Assembly: GCF_001870465.1 (NCBI RefSeq)
Contig: NZ_MDGK01000058.1
Span: 275,055-339,054 of the forward strand
Length of the DNA stretch: 64,000 nucleotides
Direction: 5' to 3'
Source: Pseudomonas extremorientalis
Lineage (GTDB): Bacteria; Pseudomonadota; Gammaproteobacteria; Pseudomonadales; Pseudomonadaceae
Below, piece after piece: positions 16,866-26,268 of the stretch. The position numbers and the translations under genes were made by a program. Numbering within the stretch: the first letter of the stretch is position 1; every line of letters begins with the position of its first letter. The notes beneath the pieces are model-generated. The model saw only the letters and a list, made by a program, of their open reading frames with translations. It was not told the origin of the DNA and searched no databases.

Positions 16866-19787
16866 ATGTCCCTGATAGTTCTACTGCTTCTGCCGTTCAT
16901 TGGCAGCTGTCTGGCGGCCTTGCTGCCGCACAATGCACGTAACACCGAATCCCTGCTGGCCGGCCTGGTGGCCCTGGTCGGCACTATTCAAGTCGCCCTG
17001 CTCTACCCCCAGATCGCCCACGGTGGCGTGATCCGCGAAGAATTCATGTGGTTGCCCAGCCTCGGGCTGAACTTCGTGCTGCGCATGGATGGGTTTGCCT
17101 GGCTGTTCTCGATGCTGGTGCTGGGCATCGGCACGCTGGTGTCGCTGTATGCGCGCTATTACATGTCGCCGGACGATCCGGTGCCGCGCTTCTTCGCGTT
17201 TTTCCTGGCCTTCATGGGGGCCATGCTCGGGCTGGTGATCTCCGGCAACCTGATCCAGGTCGTGTTCTTCTGGGAACTGACCAGCCTGTTCTCGTTCCTG
17301 CTGATCGGCTACTGGCACCACCGCGCCGATGCGCGCCGTGGGGCGTACATGGCGCTGATGGTCACCGGCGCCGGCGGCCTGTGCCTGCTGGCGGGCGTAA
17401 TGTTGCTGGGGCATATCGTCGGCAGCTATGACCTGGACCAGGTACTGGTGGCGGGCGAGCAGATCCGCGCGCATTCGCTGTACCCGGTCATGCTGGCCCT
17501 GGTGCTGATCGGCGCCTTGAGCAAAAGCGCGCAGTTCCCCTTCCACTTCTGGCTGCCCCACGCGATGGCGGCCCCTACGCCGGTGTCGGCGTACCTGCAT
17601 TCGGCAACGATGGTGAAGGCCGGCGTGTTCCTGCTGGCCCGCCTGTGGCCGTCGCTGTCCGGCAGCGAAGAATGGTTCTGGATCGTCGGCGGTGCCGGCG
17701 CCCTTACCCTCCTCCTCGGCGCTTACTGCGCCATGTTCCAGAATGATCTCAAGGGCCTGCTGGCCTACTCCACCATCAGCCACCTCGGGCTGATCACCTT
17801 GCTGCTGGGCCTCAACAGCCCGCTGGCGGCCGTCGCAGCCGTATTCCACATCCTCAACCACGCCACGTTCAAGGCTTCGCTGTTCATGGCCGCGGGCATC
17901 ATCGACCATGAAAGTGGCACGCGGGACATCCGCAAGCTCAGCGGGCTGGTGCGGTTGATCCCGTTTACCGCGACCCTGGCGATGGTGGCCAGTGCGTCCA
18001 TGGCCGGCGTGCCGTTGCTCAATGGTTTCCTGTCCAAAGAGATGTTCTTCGCCGAAACCGTGTTCATCACCTCGACGGCCTGGGTGGAGTTCGCCCTGCC
18101 GTTGATCGCGACCATCGCCGGTACCTTCAGCGTGGCCTACGCCCTGCGCTTCACCGTCGACGTGTTCTTCGGCCCGACCGCGACCAACCTGCCGCACACT
18201 CCCCACGAACCGCCACGCTGGATGCGCGCACCGGTCGAGTTGCTGGTGTTCACCTGCCTGCTGGTGGGGATCTTCCCGGCCCAGGTGGTCGGATCAATCC
18301 TCGCCGCCGCCGCGCTGCCGGTAGTGGGTGGCGTGCTGCCGGAATACAGCCTGGCGATCTGGCACGGCTGGAACGCACCAATGATCATGAGCCTGGTGGC
18401 CATGTCCGGCGGCGTGGTGCTGTACCTGCTGCTGCGCAAGCAACTCAAGCGTGGCCGCTTCAAGTACCCGCCGGTGATCAGCTACTTCAACGGCAAGCGC
18501 GGCTTCGAGCGCAGCCTGGTGGTGATGATGCGCGGCGTGCGCAGGATCGAGAAACGCATCAGCACCAAGCGCCTGCAGACCCAATTGTTCCTGCTGGTGC
18601 TGGTGGCGGTGATCGGCGGCATGATCCCGATGCTCAACAGTGGCCTCAGTTGGGGCGACCGCCCGAAGATCCCGGGCTCCATCGTGTTCGTCACCCTGTG
18701 GCTGCTGGCGATAGCCTGTGCCCTCGGCGCCGCCTGGCAAGCCAAGTACCACCGGCTGGCGGCCCTGACCATGGTCAGCGTGTGCGGCCTGATGACCTGC
18801 GTGACCTTCGTGTGGTTCTCGGCGCCGGACCTGGCGCTGACCCAGTTGGTGGTCGAAGTGGTGACCACCGTGCTGATCCTGCTCGGCCTGCGCTGGCTGC
18901 CACGGCGGATCGAAGAGGTGTCGCCACTGCCCAGCTCGCTGCGCAAGGCGCGCATCCGTCGCCTGCGTGACTTCCTGTTGTCGACCGTGGTGGGCGGTGG
19001 CATGGCGTTGCTGTCCTACGCGATGCTGACGCGCCAGACGCCCAACGATATTTCTTCGTTCTACCTCAGCCGCGCCCTGCCCGAAGGCGGCGGCAGCAAT
19101 GTGGTGAACGTGATGCTGGTGGACTTCCGCGGCTTCGACACCCTGGGCGAAATCACCGTACTCGGCGCCGTGGCGCTGACGGTGTACGCCCTGCTGCGGC
19201 GCTTCCGCCCGTCAAAAGAGAGCATGGAGTTGCCGCCGCAACAGCGCCAGTTGGCGCCAGACGTGGCCACCGACCTGGTCAACCCGCGCCAGGCCAGCGA
19301 CACCGCACTGGGCTTCATGATGGTGCCGGCGGTGCTGGTGCGCCTGCTGCTGCCGATTGCGCTGGTGGTGTCGTTCTACCTGTTCATGCGCGGCCACAAC
19401 CAACCGGGTGGCGGGTTTGTCGCCGGGCTGGTGATGTCGGTGGCGTTCATCCTGCAATACATGGTCGCCGGTACGCAGTGGGTCGAGGCGCAGATGAGCC
19501 TGCGGCCGATGCGCTGGATGGGCTTCGGGCTGCTGTCGGCAACCCTGACCGGGCTCGGCGCGCTGATTGCCGGCTACCCGTTCCTCACCACTCACACCTG
19601 GCATTTCAGCCTGCCGCTGCTCGGCGATATCCATATCGCCAGCGCGCTGTTCTTCGACGTCGGCGTGTACGCCATGGTCGTCGGATCGACGCTGCTGATG
19701 CTCACCGCCCTCGGTCACCAGTCCGTGCGGGCCCATAAACCGAGCAACCAGGCCAAAGTGGTTGCCGCAACGGAAGGAGCCGCCTGA
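16866..19787 (+). CDS. mrpA: Na+/H+ antiporter subunit A with fused MnhB domain
   Basis: Largest subunit (973 aa) of the Mrp/Mnh/Sha/Pha monovalent cation/proton antiporter, a relative of respiratory complex I NuoL. The N-terminal half has the proton-channel core (YWHHRADARRGAYMALMVTGAGGL, QFPFHFWLPHAMAAPTPVSAYLHSATMVKAGVFLLARL). The C-terminal region (about 820-960, LVRLLLPIALVVSFYLFMRGHNQPGGGFVAGL) is the MnhB domain, so A and B are fused as is usual in Pseudomonas and Sinorhizobium. The complex exports Na+ or K+ in exchange for protons. The TGA overlaps the mrpC ATG (TGATG). Confidence 0.95.
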   Translation: MSLIVLLLLPFIGSCLAALLPHNARNTESLLAGLVALVGTIQVALLYPQIAHGGVIREEFMWLPSLGLNFVLRMDGFAWLFSMLVLGIGTLVSLYARYYMSPDDPVPRFFAFFLAFMGAMLGLVISGNLIQVVFFWELTSLFSFLLIGYWHHRADARRGAYMALMVTGAGGLCLLAGVMLLGHIVGSYDLDQVLVAGEQIRAHSLYPVMLALVLIGALSKSAQFPFHFWLPHAMAAPTPVSAYLHSATMVKAGVFLLARLWPSLSGSEEWFWIVGGAGALTLLLGAYCAMFQNDLKGLLAYSTISHLGLITLLLGLNSPLAAVAAVFHILNHATFKASLFMAAGIIDHESGTRDIRKLSGLVRLIPFTATLAMVASASMAGVPLLNGFLSKEMFFAETVFITSTAWVEFALPLIATIAGTFSVAYALRFTVDVFFGPTATNLPHTPHEPPRWMRAPVELLVFTCLLVGIFPAQVVGSILAAAALPVVGGVLPEYSLAIWHGWNAPMIMSLVAMSGGVVLYLLLRKQLKRGRFKYPPVISYFNGKRGFERSLVVMMRGVRRIEKRISTKRLQTQLFLLVLVAVIGGMIPMLNSGLSWGDRPKIPGSIVFVTLWLLAIACALGAAWQAKYHRLAALTMVSVCGLMTCVTFVWFSAPDLALTQLVVEVVTTVLILLGLRWLPRRIEEVSPLPSSLRKARIRRLRDFLLSTVVGGGMALLSYAMLTRQTPNDISSFYLSRALPEGGGSNVVNVMLVDFRGFDTLGEITVLGAVALTVYALLRRFRPSKESMELPPQQRQLAPDVATDLVNPRQASDTALGFMMVPAVLVRLLLPIALVVSFYLFMRGHNQPGGGFVAGLVMSVAFILQYMVAGTQWVEAQMSLRPMRWMGFGLLSATLTGLGALIAGYPFLTTHTWHFSLPLLGDIHIASALFFDVGVYAMVVGSTLLMLTALGHQSVRAHKPSNQAKVVAATEGAA

Positions 19788-20131
19788 TGGAAGAAGTCAT
19801 CGCAATTGCCATTGGAGTCCTGGCGGCTTCCGGCGTCTGGTTGATCCTGCGGCCACGGACCTTCCAGGTGGTGATGGGCCTGTGCCTGCTTTCGTACGGG
19901 GTCAACCTGTTCATTTTCAGCATGGGCAGCCTGTTTATCGGCAAGGAGCCGATCATCAAGGACGGCGTGCCGCAGGACCTGCTCAACTACACCGATCCGC
20001 TGCCCCAGGCCCTGGTGCTTACGGCCATCGTGATCAGCTTCGCCATGACCGCGTTGTTCCTGGTGGTGCTGCTCGCCTCCCGGGGCCTGACCGGCACCGA
20101 CCATGTGGACGGCCGGGAGCCCAAGGAATGA
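19787..20131 (+). CDS. mrpC: Na+/H+ antiporter subunit C
   Basis: Small three-helix membrane protein of 114 aa, a NuoK-like subunit. Its motifs are FQVVMGLCLLSYGVNLFIFSMG and DPLPQALVLTAIVISFAMTAL. It is coupled at both ends: TGATG with mrpA and ATGA with mrpD. Confidence 0.94.
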   Translation: MEEVIAIAIGVLAASGVWLILRPRTFQVVMGLCLLSYGVNLFIFSMGSLFIGKEPIIKDGVPQDLLNYTDPLPQALVLTAIVISFAMTALFLVVLLASRGLTGTDHVDGREPKE

Positions 20132-21810
20132 ATTGGGTGAATCAACTGATCGTCGCACCGATCCTGCTGCCGTTGCTGACCGCCGCGCTGATGCTGATGC
20201 TTGGCGAAAAGCGCCGCCCGCTCAAGGCGAAAATCAATCTGTTCTCCAGCGTCATCGGCCTGGGCATCGCCATCCTGCTGCTGTACTGGACGCAAAAAGG
20301 CGGCCCAGGCTCGATTGGGGTTTACCTGCCGGGCAACTGGCAGGTGCCATTCGGCATTGTGCTGGTGGTGGACCAACTCTCGGCGCTGATGCTGGTACTC
20401 ACCGGGATCATCGGCGTGAGTGCGCTGCTGTTCGCCATGGCCCGTTGGGATCGTGCGGGCACCAGCTTCCACGCACTGTTCCAGATCCAGATGATGGGGT
20501 TGTACGGCGCCTTCCTCACGGCGGACCTGTTCAACCTGTTCGTGTTCTTCGAAGTGCTGCTGGCGGCCTCCTATGGCCTGATGCTGCATGGCTCCGGGCG
20601 TGCGCGGGTGTCTTCGGGGTTGCATTACATTGCGATCAACCTGTTGGCGTCTTCGCTGTTCCTGATTGGCGCGGCGATGATCTACGGTGTCACCGGCACG
20701 CTGAACTTCGCTGACCTGGCGCTGAAAATCCCGCTGGTGCCGGAGGCCGATCGCGGCCTGTTGCATGCCGGTGCGGCGATCCTGGCGACGGCGTTCCTGG
20801 CCAAGGCCGGCATGTGGCCGCTGAACTTCTGGCTGGCGCCCGCCTACTCCTCGGCCAGTGCGCCGGTGGCGGCGATGTTTGCGATCATGACCAAGGTCGG
20901 CGTGTACACCGTGCTGCGCCTGTGGACGCTGCTGTTCTCCGGCCAGGCCGGTGCTTCGGCGCTGTTTGGCGGGGATTGGCTGGTGTATGGCGGCATGGCG
21001 ACCATCATTTGCGCGGCGCTGGCGATGGTGGCGGCGCAGCGCCTGGAGCGCATGGCCAGCTTGAGCATCCTGGTGTCGGCGGGGATCTTGCTGTCCGCCG
21101 TCGGTTTCGCCCAACCAAGCCTGACGGCGGGCGCGCTGTTCTATCTGGTCAGTTCCACCTTGGCCTTGAGCGCGCTGTTCCTGCTGGCTGAATTGATCGA
21201 ACGGTCACGCTCGGCCAACGACCTGCCGCTGGACGAAGAGATCGATGCGTTGCCCAAGGCCATGGAATCCCTGCACCCGCGCCCTGGCGTCAACCTCGAT
21301 GACGAGCAGCAAGCCGTGGTCGGCCAGGTGATTCCCTGGACCATGGCGTTCCTGGGCTTGAGCTTTATCGCCTGCGCCCTGCTGATCATCGGTATGCCGC
21401 CGCTCTCCGGGTTTATCGGCAAGCTCAGTCTGTTGAGTGCGCTGGTCAATCCGCTGGGCCTGGGTGTGAGTATTGACGAACCGATCCGGCCAGCCGCCTG
21501 GGGCTTGGTGGCGTTGTTGATTCTCTCCGGCCTGGCCTCGTTGATTGCCTTCGCACGCTTGGGCATCCAGCGCTTCTGGACCCCGGAAGAACGCCCTTCG
21601 CCGCTACTGCGTCGCTATGAATGCGTGCCGATTTTCTTCCTGCTGGGCTTGAGCATCCTGCTGACCTTCAAGGCGGAACCACTGCTGCGCTACACCCAGG
21701 CCACTGCCGTGAGCCTGAACAACCCCGAGCACTATGTGATGGCGGTGATGGCCACGCGTCCGGTGCCGAGCCCCGAAGCCCAGGCCGCCGCCCTGGAGGT
21801 GCAACCATGA
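20128..21810 (+). CDS. mrpD: Na+/H+ antiporter subunit D
   Basis: NuoN/NuoM-like proton-translocating subunit of 560 aa with about 14 membrane segments. Landmarks are QMMGLYGAFLTADLFNLFVFFEVLLAASYGLMLHG and AKAGMWPLNFWLAPAYSSASAPVAAMFAIMTKVGVY. The start at 20128 (MNWVNQLIVAPILLPLL) overlaps the mrpC stop by 4 nt; the frame is open further upstream only as an out-of-phase reading of mrpC. A charged loop is inserted near 365-400. Confidence 0.94.
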   Translation: MNWVNQLIVAPILLPLLTAALMLMLGEKRRPLKAKINLFSSVIGLGIAILLLYWTQKGGPGSIGVYLPGNWQVPFGIVLVVDQLSALMLVLTGIIGVSALLFAMARWDRAGTSFHALFQIQMMGLYGAFLTADLFNLFVFFEVLLAASYGLMLHGSGRARVSSGLHYIAINLLASSLFLIGAAMIYGVTGTLNFADLALKIPLVPEADRGLLHAGAAILATAFLAKAGMWPLNFWLAPAYSSASAPVAAMFAIMTKVGVYTVLRLWTLLFSGQAGASALFGGDWLVYGGMATIICAALAMVAAQRLERMASLSILVSAGILLSAVGFAQPSLTAGALFYLVSSTLALSALFLLAELIERSRSANDLPLDEEIDALPKAMESLHPRPGVNLDDEQQAVVGQVIPWTMAFLGLSFIACALLIIGMPPLSGFIGKLSLLSALVNPLGLGVSIDEPIRPAAWGLVALLILSGLASLIAFARLGIQRFWTPEERPSPLLRRYECVPIFFLLGLSILLTFKAEPLLRYTQATAVSLNNPEHYVMAVMATRPVPSPEAQAAALEVQP

Positions 21811-22295
21811 AGCGATTGTTCCCTGCTCCGTGGCTGTCCCTGGCGCTGTGGGTGCTGTGGCTGGTGCTGAACCTGTCGGTCAGCCCGGGCAACCTGCTGC
21901 TGGGTGCACTGCTGGGCTTTCTTGCGCCGCTGCTGATGGCACCGTTGCGACCACTGCCGATCCGCATCCGTCGCCCCGGCGTGATCATCCACCTGTTTTT
22001 CCTGGTGGGCCGTGACGTGATCGTCTCCAACCTGCAAGTGGCCTGGGGCGTGCTGACCTGCGGCTCCCGCCCACCGCGTTCGCGCTTCATCAGGATTCCC
22101 CTGGACCTGCGCGACCCCAACGGCCTCGCCGCGCTGTCGATGATCACCACCGTGGTGCCCGGCACCATCTGGTCGGAACTGGCGCTGGACCGCAGCATCC
22201 TGCTCTTGCACGTATTCGACCTGGACGACGAGGCGCCTTTCATCGAGCACTTCAAGACCACCTACGAACGGCCCCTGATGGAGATCTTCGAATGA
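21807..22295 (+). CDS. mrpE: Na+/H+ antiporter subunit E
   Basis: Subunit of 162 aa with two or three N-terminal membrane helices (WLSLALWVLWLVLNLSVSPGNLLLGALLGFL) and a cytoplasmic domain carrying FIRIPLDLRDPNGLAALSMITTVVPGT, the typical MrpE region. It overlaps mrpD and mrpF by 4 nt each. Confidence 0.94.
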   Translation: MKRLFPAPWLSLALWVLWLVLNLSVSPGNLLLGALLGFLAPLLMAPLRPLPIRIRRPGVIIHLFFLVGRDVIVSNLQVAWGVLTCGSRPPRSRFIRIPLDLRDPNGLAALSMITTVVPGTIWSELALDRSILLLHVFDLDDEAPFIEHFKTTYERPLMEIFE

Positions 22296-22570
22296 GCGCG
22301 CTGCTCTCCAATGCGATCCTGTTCAGCCTGTTCCTGTTCTCCCTGGCCATGGTGCTGACGCTTATCCGCCTGTTCAAAGGCCCGTCAGCCCAGGACCGGG
22401 TACTGGCGCTGGACTACCTGTACATCCTGGCGATGTTGATGATGCTGGTGCTGGGTATCCGGTATGCCAGTGACACCTACTTTGAAGCGGCGCTGCTGAT
22501 CGCGCTGTTCGGCTTCGTCGGCTCGTTTGCCCTGGCGAAATTCCTGCTGCGTGGGGAGGTGATTGAATGA
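22292..22570 (+). CDS. mrpF: Na+/H+ antiporter subunit F
   Basis: Three-helix subunit of 92 aa; the motif RLFKGPSAQDRVLALDYL is characteristic of MrpF. ATGA overlaps join it to mrpE and mrpG. Confidence 0.94.
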   Translation: MSALLSNAILFSLFLFSLAMVLTLIRLFKGPSAQDRVLALDYLYILAMLMMLVLGIRYASDTYFEAALLIALFGFVGSFALAKFLLRGEVIE

Positions 22571-22905
22571 TGCCGTTATGGATGGAAATCGTCGTGGCCG
22601 TGCTGCTGGTGCTCAGCAGTGTATTTGCATTGATTGGCGCGATCGGGTTGCTGCGCATGAAGGACTTCTTCCAGCGCATGCACCCGCCCGCACTCGCATC
22701 GACGCTGGGAGCGTGGTGTGTGGCGTTGGCGTCGATTATCTATTTTTCGGTGCTCAAGTCCGGGCCGGTGTTGCACGGGTGGTTGATTCCGATTCTGCTG
22801 TCGATCACCGTGCCGGTGACCACGTTGCTGTTGGCGCGCACGGCGTTGTTCCGCAAGCGCATGGCTGGGGATGATGTACCTGCCGAAGTCAGCAGCCGCC
22901 GTTGA
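22567..22905 (+). CDS. mrpG: Na+/H+ antiporter subunit G
   Basis: Last subunit (112 aa) with three membrane helices and the family motif FALIGAIGLLRMKDFFQRMHPPALASTLGAWCVALASI. It ends the operon; a REP doublet follows 25 nt later and separates it from the convergent HIT gene. Confidence 0.94.
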   Translation: MMPLWMEIVVAVLLVLSSVFALIGAIGLLRMKDFFQRMHPPALASTLGAWCVALASIIYFSVLKSGPVLHGWLIPILLSITVPVTTLLLARTALFRKRMAGDDVPAEVSSRR

Positions 22906-22930
22906 TCCCTATAGAAAACACGGTCAGAAC

Positions 22931-23019
22931 TGTGGGAGGGGGCTTGCCCCCGATAGCGGTGGGTCAGCTACAGATATACTGGCTGACACACTGCCATCGG
23001 GGGCAAGCCCCCTCCCACA
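22931..23019. repeat. REP pair (inverted REP doublet)
   Basis: Inverted arms TGTGGGAGGGGGCTTGCCCC and complement, about 40 bp apart, between the convergent mrpG and HIT genes. It may act as a transcription stop for both, but it has no U-tract. Confidence 0.9.
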
Positions 23020-23031
23020 TTTTGAACTGTG

Positions 23032-23490
23032 TCAGGCGAAAGATCGGATTCTGGTCGCCAGTTCAGCCAATTCGGCATCATCCGCCCGCACATGGTCATG
23101 GGACGAGATATAGCCTTCATACGCCTCGAAGAACTTGTCCACCTTCGAACTCAGCGGCTTGAAGGTACTGTCGCCGCCGGTTCCATGCATGGGAAACAGC
23201 TTCGCATGCAGGTGATCCACGCCATACCCTTCCAAGATCATCCCGGTGCGCGCCACATCGGGAAACGCACGGTCGATCTGAAGCGCGGTTTTCTTCGCTG
23301 CAACGGCAAGCCCGGCCAACACCTCATCCGACTGCGCAAACGCATAGCTGCCGTAGTGCTGCTTGGGGATTACCACGCTGAAACCCGGTGTATTGGGAAA
23401 GATCGAAAGAAACGCCATATGCTGGTCGTCTTCCCACAGAATATGCGCTGGGGAGGTCTTTTGAACAATGCTGCAGAAGATACAATCCAT
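23032..23490 (-). CDS. HIT-family protein
   Basis: Histidine-triad nucleotide-binding/hydrolase fold protein of 152 aa from the ATG at 23490 (MDCIFCSIVQKTSPAHILWEDDQHMAFLSIFPNTPGFSVVIPKQHY). The usual triad HxHxH reads HLHAK here, so the third histidine is a lysine. The second of the three is normally the nucleophile and is kept, so activity cannot be excluded. An ATG at 23535 would add 15 residues, but the 23490 start has a better ribosome binding site (GGTGA) and the usual MDCIFC opening. Confidence 0.85.
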   Translation of the reverse strand: MDCIFCSIVQKTSPAHILWEDDQHMAFLSIFPNTPGFSVVIPKQHYGSYAFAQSDEVLAGLAVAAKKTALQIDRAFPDVARTGMILEGYGVDHLHAKLFPMHGTGGDSTFKPLSSKVDKFFEAYEGYISSHDHVRADDAELAELATRIRSFA

Positions 23491-23602
23491 TTGAATCACC
23501 GCTGGTTTGATCGTGGGTTTGGTCGTGTCGACCATCTAAAGCCAGGCTGCAGCGGACGTCAAAACAAATGGCAACTTTCCGAAATGTCCTAGGACGTATG
23601 CG

Positions 23603-23932
23603 ATGAGTAAAACCTACACCCCTGCCACCGCCGCCGCCGACGTCGAAACCACGCTCGCCTGGCTTGGCGGGCGCTGGAAGCTGATCATTCTGTTCCACCT
23701 GTTCGGCGGCCAGGTGCAGCGTTATTCCGACCTTGAGCGACTGATCCCGGATATCTCGCAAAAGATGCTCGCCCAGCAATTGCGCCAGCTCGAAGCCGAT
23801 GGCCTGGTACAACGCACGGTCTACCCAGTGGTGCCGCCCAAAGTGGAATACCGTATGACCGAGTGGGGGCAGAGCCTGTGCCCGGTACTGGATGGCCTGC
23901 TCAAATGGCAGGCCGCCAAACCGACGAATTAG
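23603..23932 (+). CDS. HxlR-family winged-helix regulator
   Basis: DNA-binding protein of 109 aa with the HxlR pattern: [19 protein letters not shown] (helix 1-2), [53 protein letters not shown] (recognition helix and wing). HxlR proteins often repress an adjacent redox gene under reactive electrophile stress. Here the neighbour is a convergent SDR gene overlapping by 3 nt at the stop codons, which may be its target. Confidence 0.88.
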   Translation: MSKTYTPATAAADVETTLAWLGGRWKLIILFHLFGGQVQRYSDLERLIPDISQKMLAQQLRQLEADGLVQRTVYPVVPPKVEYRMTEWGQSLCPVLDGLLKWQAAKPTN

Positions 23933-24711
23933 ACCGTAGGGACGGTGCCGCCATCGATCACGTACTCGGTGCCGCTGATCGACGCGGCGCGGGGCGAGAC
24001 CAGGAAGGCGATCAAGTCAGCCACCTCCTGGGGCTTGGCCGGCCGTCCAAGCGGAATACCGCCGAGCGCCTGCATGATGATCTGCTTGCCCCCCTCGTAG
24101 TCCGTTCCCGCCTGCTCCGCCAGGCGCTCCGCCAGTGCTACCGCCGCGTCCGTCTCCACCCAGCCCGGCGAAACCCGCACCACCCGAATACCCTTGGGCG
24201 TGACTTCTTTCGACAGGCTCTTGCTGTAGGTCGCCAATGCTGCCTTTGCAGCGGCATACGCCGTGGTCGACTCCGGCAACGGCAACTCCCGCTGGATAGA
24301 CGTGACATGAATAATCACCCCGGTGCCGCGCGCGAGCATCCCAGGCAGGAGCGCCCGATCCACCCGCACTGCCGCCATCAGGTTCTGGCCCAGGGCATTC
24401 GCCCACTGCTCATCATCGAGCACCGCAAAACCACCGCCGGGCGCGCTTGAGCCGCCGAGCACATTGACGATGATATCGACGCCGCCAAGCCGAGCCTTCA
24501 CCGCCTCAGTAGCACTCGCACAACCGGCGGCAGTGCCTAGGTCGGCAGCGATGAAATGCACGCCTTCGGGCGTCGAATCCGCCGCCGAACGCGCGACCGA
24601 AATCACCTGGGCGCCTTGTTCACGCAACACCGCCACCACGGCGGCGCCGATACCTTTGGTGCCACCGGTGACCAGCGCACGAAGGCCTTTTAGTCCGAGA
24701 TCAAAGCTCAT
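23929..24711 (-). CDS. SDR-family oxidoreductase
   Basis: Short-chain dehydrogenase/reductase of 260 aa from the ATG at 24711 ([22 protein letters not shown]). The NAD(P)-binding motif TGGTKGIG is at about 14-21, the NVLGG motif at about 88, and the catalytic Tyr and Lys are in [12 protein letters not shown] near 155-160, followed by VSPGWVETD. The substrate is unknown. The gene is convergent with and overlaps the HxlR gene end. Confidence 0.88.
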   Translation of the reverse strand: MSFDLGLKGLRALVTGGTKGIGAAVVAVLREQGAQVISVARSAADSTPEGVHFIAADLGTAAGCASATEAVKARLGGVDIIVNVLGGSSAPGGGFAVLDDEQWANALGQNLMAAVRVDRALLPGMLARGTGVIIHVTSIQRELPLPESTTAYAAAKAALATYSKSLSKEVTPKGIRVVRVSPGWVETDAAVALAERLAEQAGTDYEGGKQIIMQALGGIPLGRPAKPQEVADLIAFLVSPRAASISGTEYVIDGGTVPTV

Positions 24712-24845
24712 GGAACCTACTCCTGGATAAACGAAGACCGCAGGATAGGAACCGGGCGGACAGCCCACAAGAACGCACGAAAAGGTAATGGGCTAACCCA
24801 AAAGTTAGTGTCTGGATTCAGGGGCCCTCGTAATACACCCAACTG

Positions 24846-24869
24846 TAGGAGCCGGCTTGCCAGCTCCTA
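24846..24869. repeat. Short REP-like hairpin
   Basis: TAGGAGC and GCTCCTA form a 7-bp stem around CGGCTTGCCA, a shorter REP-type palindrome 23 nt beyond the signal peptidase stop. No gene is seen in 24712-24891. Confidence 0.6.
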
Positions 24870-24891
24870 AAAGGGTAATGGGGGCTCGTCC

Positions 24892-25587
24892 TTACAGGAT
24901 CGGCGCGCCAAACCTGTTCAGGCGTGGCATCCAGTGATCCAGGATCTGCGCCGATGCCAGCACATGGTGCGCGCGCCCGATCAACAGCCGACGCGGCACA
25001 ACGCCGATATACCGTGAGTCATCGCTGTTATCGCGATTGTCCCCCAGCATGAAGTAACTGCCGGCCGGCACCACCACCGGCCCGAAATTGCGCAGTGCCC
25101 GCACCGTCGGCATGAACTGCACCGTGCGCTGACGGTTGGCCGCCCGTTCGGTCAGCTTGATTCCTGGCACCGTATGGCCGGGCAGGATGGGTTCGCTGAT
25201 GTCCTGCGCGTCACTGTAGGTGGCAGGCACGCCGTTGACCCACAACACCTCATCTTTCATTTCCAGGGTGTCACCGGGAATGCCGACGATGCGCTTGATC
25301 AGACGCATGCCGTCCTTGGGCGACGAGAACGTCACCACATCACCGCGCCGGGGGTTATCGAGCTTGACCAGGGAAATGTCCGTGAGCGGCAGCTTGAGGT
25401 CGTAGGCCACCCGGTTCACCAACACTACATCGCCCTCCAGCAAGGTCGGGCGCATGGAGCCGGAGGGAATGGGATTCCAGTCCGCCAGGGAGGTACGGAA
25501 AACGCCGAAGCACAACCAGAAAATGATTGCGTAACGGTAACGGATCAACCAACTTCGCATACATCCTCGCACGGCAGACAGGGGCAT
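24892..25587 (-). CDS. lepB: Signal peptidase I (LepB family)
   Basis: Serine/lysine protease of 231 aa that removes signal peptides at the periplasmic face. A single N-terminal membrane segment (YAIIFWLCFGVFRTSLA) is followed by box B with the catalytic serine (IPSGSMRPTLLEGD), box D with the lysine (DGMRLIKRIVGIPGD) and box E (YFMLGDNRDNSDDSRYIG). It is shorter than the main Pseudomonas LepB (about 280 aa, two membrane segments), so it is probably a paralogue. Start codon choice is uncertain between 25587 and 25560. Confidence 0.85.
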   Translation of the reverse strand: MPLSAVRGCMRSWLIRYRYAIIFWLCFGVFRTSLADWNPIPSGSMRPTLLEGDVVLVNRVAYDLKLPLTDISLVKLDNPRRGDVVTFSSPKDGMRLIKRIVGIPGDTLEMKDEVLWVNGVPATYSDAQDISEPILPGHTVPGIKLTERAANRQRTVQFMPTVRALRNFGPVVVPAGSYFMLGDNRDNSDDSRYIGVVPRRLLIGRAHHVLASAQILDHWMPRLNRFGAPIL

Positions 25588-25672
25588 CAGGGTTGTTTCC
25601 CAGACGCCCGGTTGTTACACGCGAGGATTAAATCAACATTAGCGTCCAAGCGCACAAAAAGGAGTTTTCGCC

Positions 25673-26221
25673 ATGGATATCAAATGCTCAGTGTTTATCG
25701 CCGCCAGCGTCGATGGCTTCATCGCCCGCCCGGACGGTGATATCGACTGGTTGCACCGGCCGGAGTATGAAACCGCCGAGTTGAACGGCGTGACTTATGA
25801 AGGCTTTGTCGCCACGGTGGATGCACTGGTAATGGGTCGCAAGACCCTGGAGAAAGTATTGTCCTTCCCCGAGTGGCCCTACGAGGGCACGCCCGTCATT
25901 GCGCTCTCCCATCAGCCTCTGCAGATCCCTGCGCACCTGGAGGGCAAGGTCGAGGTCATGGCAGGAGACGTCACCTCACTTGTGGCAACGTTAACCGAGC
26001 GTGGTATGAAGCACCTCTATATCGACGGTGGCCAGACGATCCAGGCGTTTCTTGAAGCGGGCCTGATCGAGGAGCTGATCATTACGCGTATCCCGGTTTT
26101 ACTCGGGCAAGGGATCCCACTCTTCAGCGAGATCGGTCGAGAACTTGAGCTTCGCCATATCGGCACGCATGAGTCGGACAATAGTTTTGTTCAAAGTCGG
26201 TATCAAGTGATGCAATCTTGA
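25673..26221 (+). CDS. Dihydrofolate reductase family protein (RibD C-terminal type)
   Basis: Protein of 182 aa with the RibD C-terminal fold: CSVFIAASVDGFIARPDGDIDWL at the N-terminus, DALVMGRKTLEKVLSFPEWPY in the middle, and HLYIDGGQTIQAFLEAGLIEELIITRIPVLLGQGIPLF near the C-terminus. Such stand-alone proteins are NADPH-dependent reductase-like proteins of unknown substrate. It is followed closely by a peptidase S51 gene. Confidence 0.87.
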   Translation: MDIKCSVFIAASVDGFIARPDGDIDWLHRPEYETAELNGVTYEGFVATVDALVMGRKTLEKVLSFPEWPYEGTPVIALSHQPLQIPAHLEGKVEVMAGDVTSLVATLTERGMKHLYIDGGQTIQAFLEAGLIEELIITRIPVLLGQGIPLFSEIGRELELRHIGTHESDNSFVQSRYQVMQS

Positions 26222-26268
26222 TAGCGGCGGCAGCCACTCATATCGCGCAAGACGGAGAGGAGGTCAGG

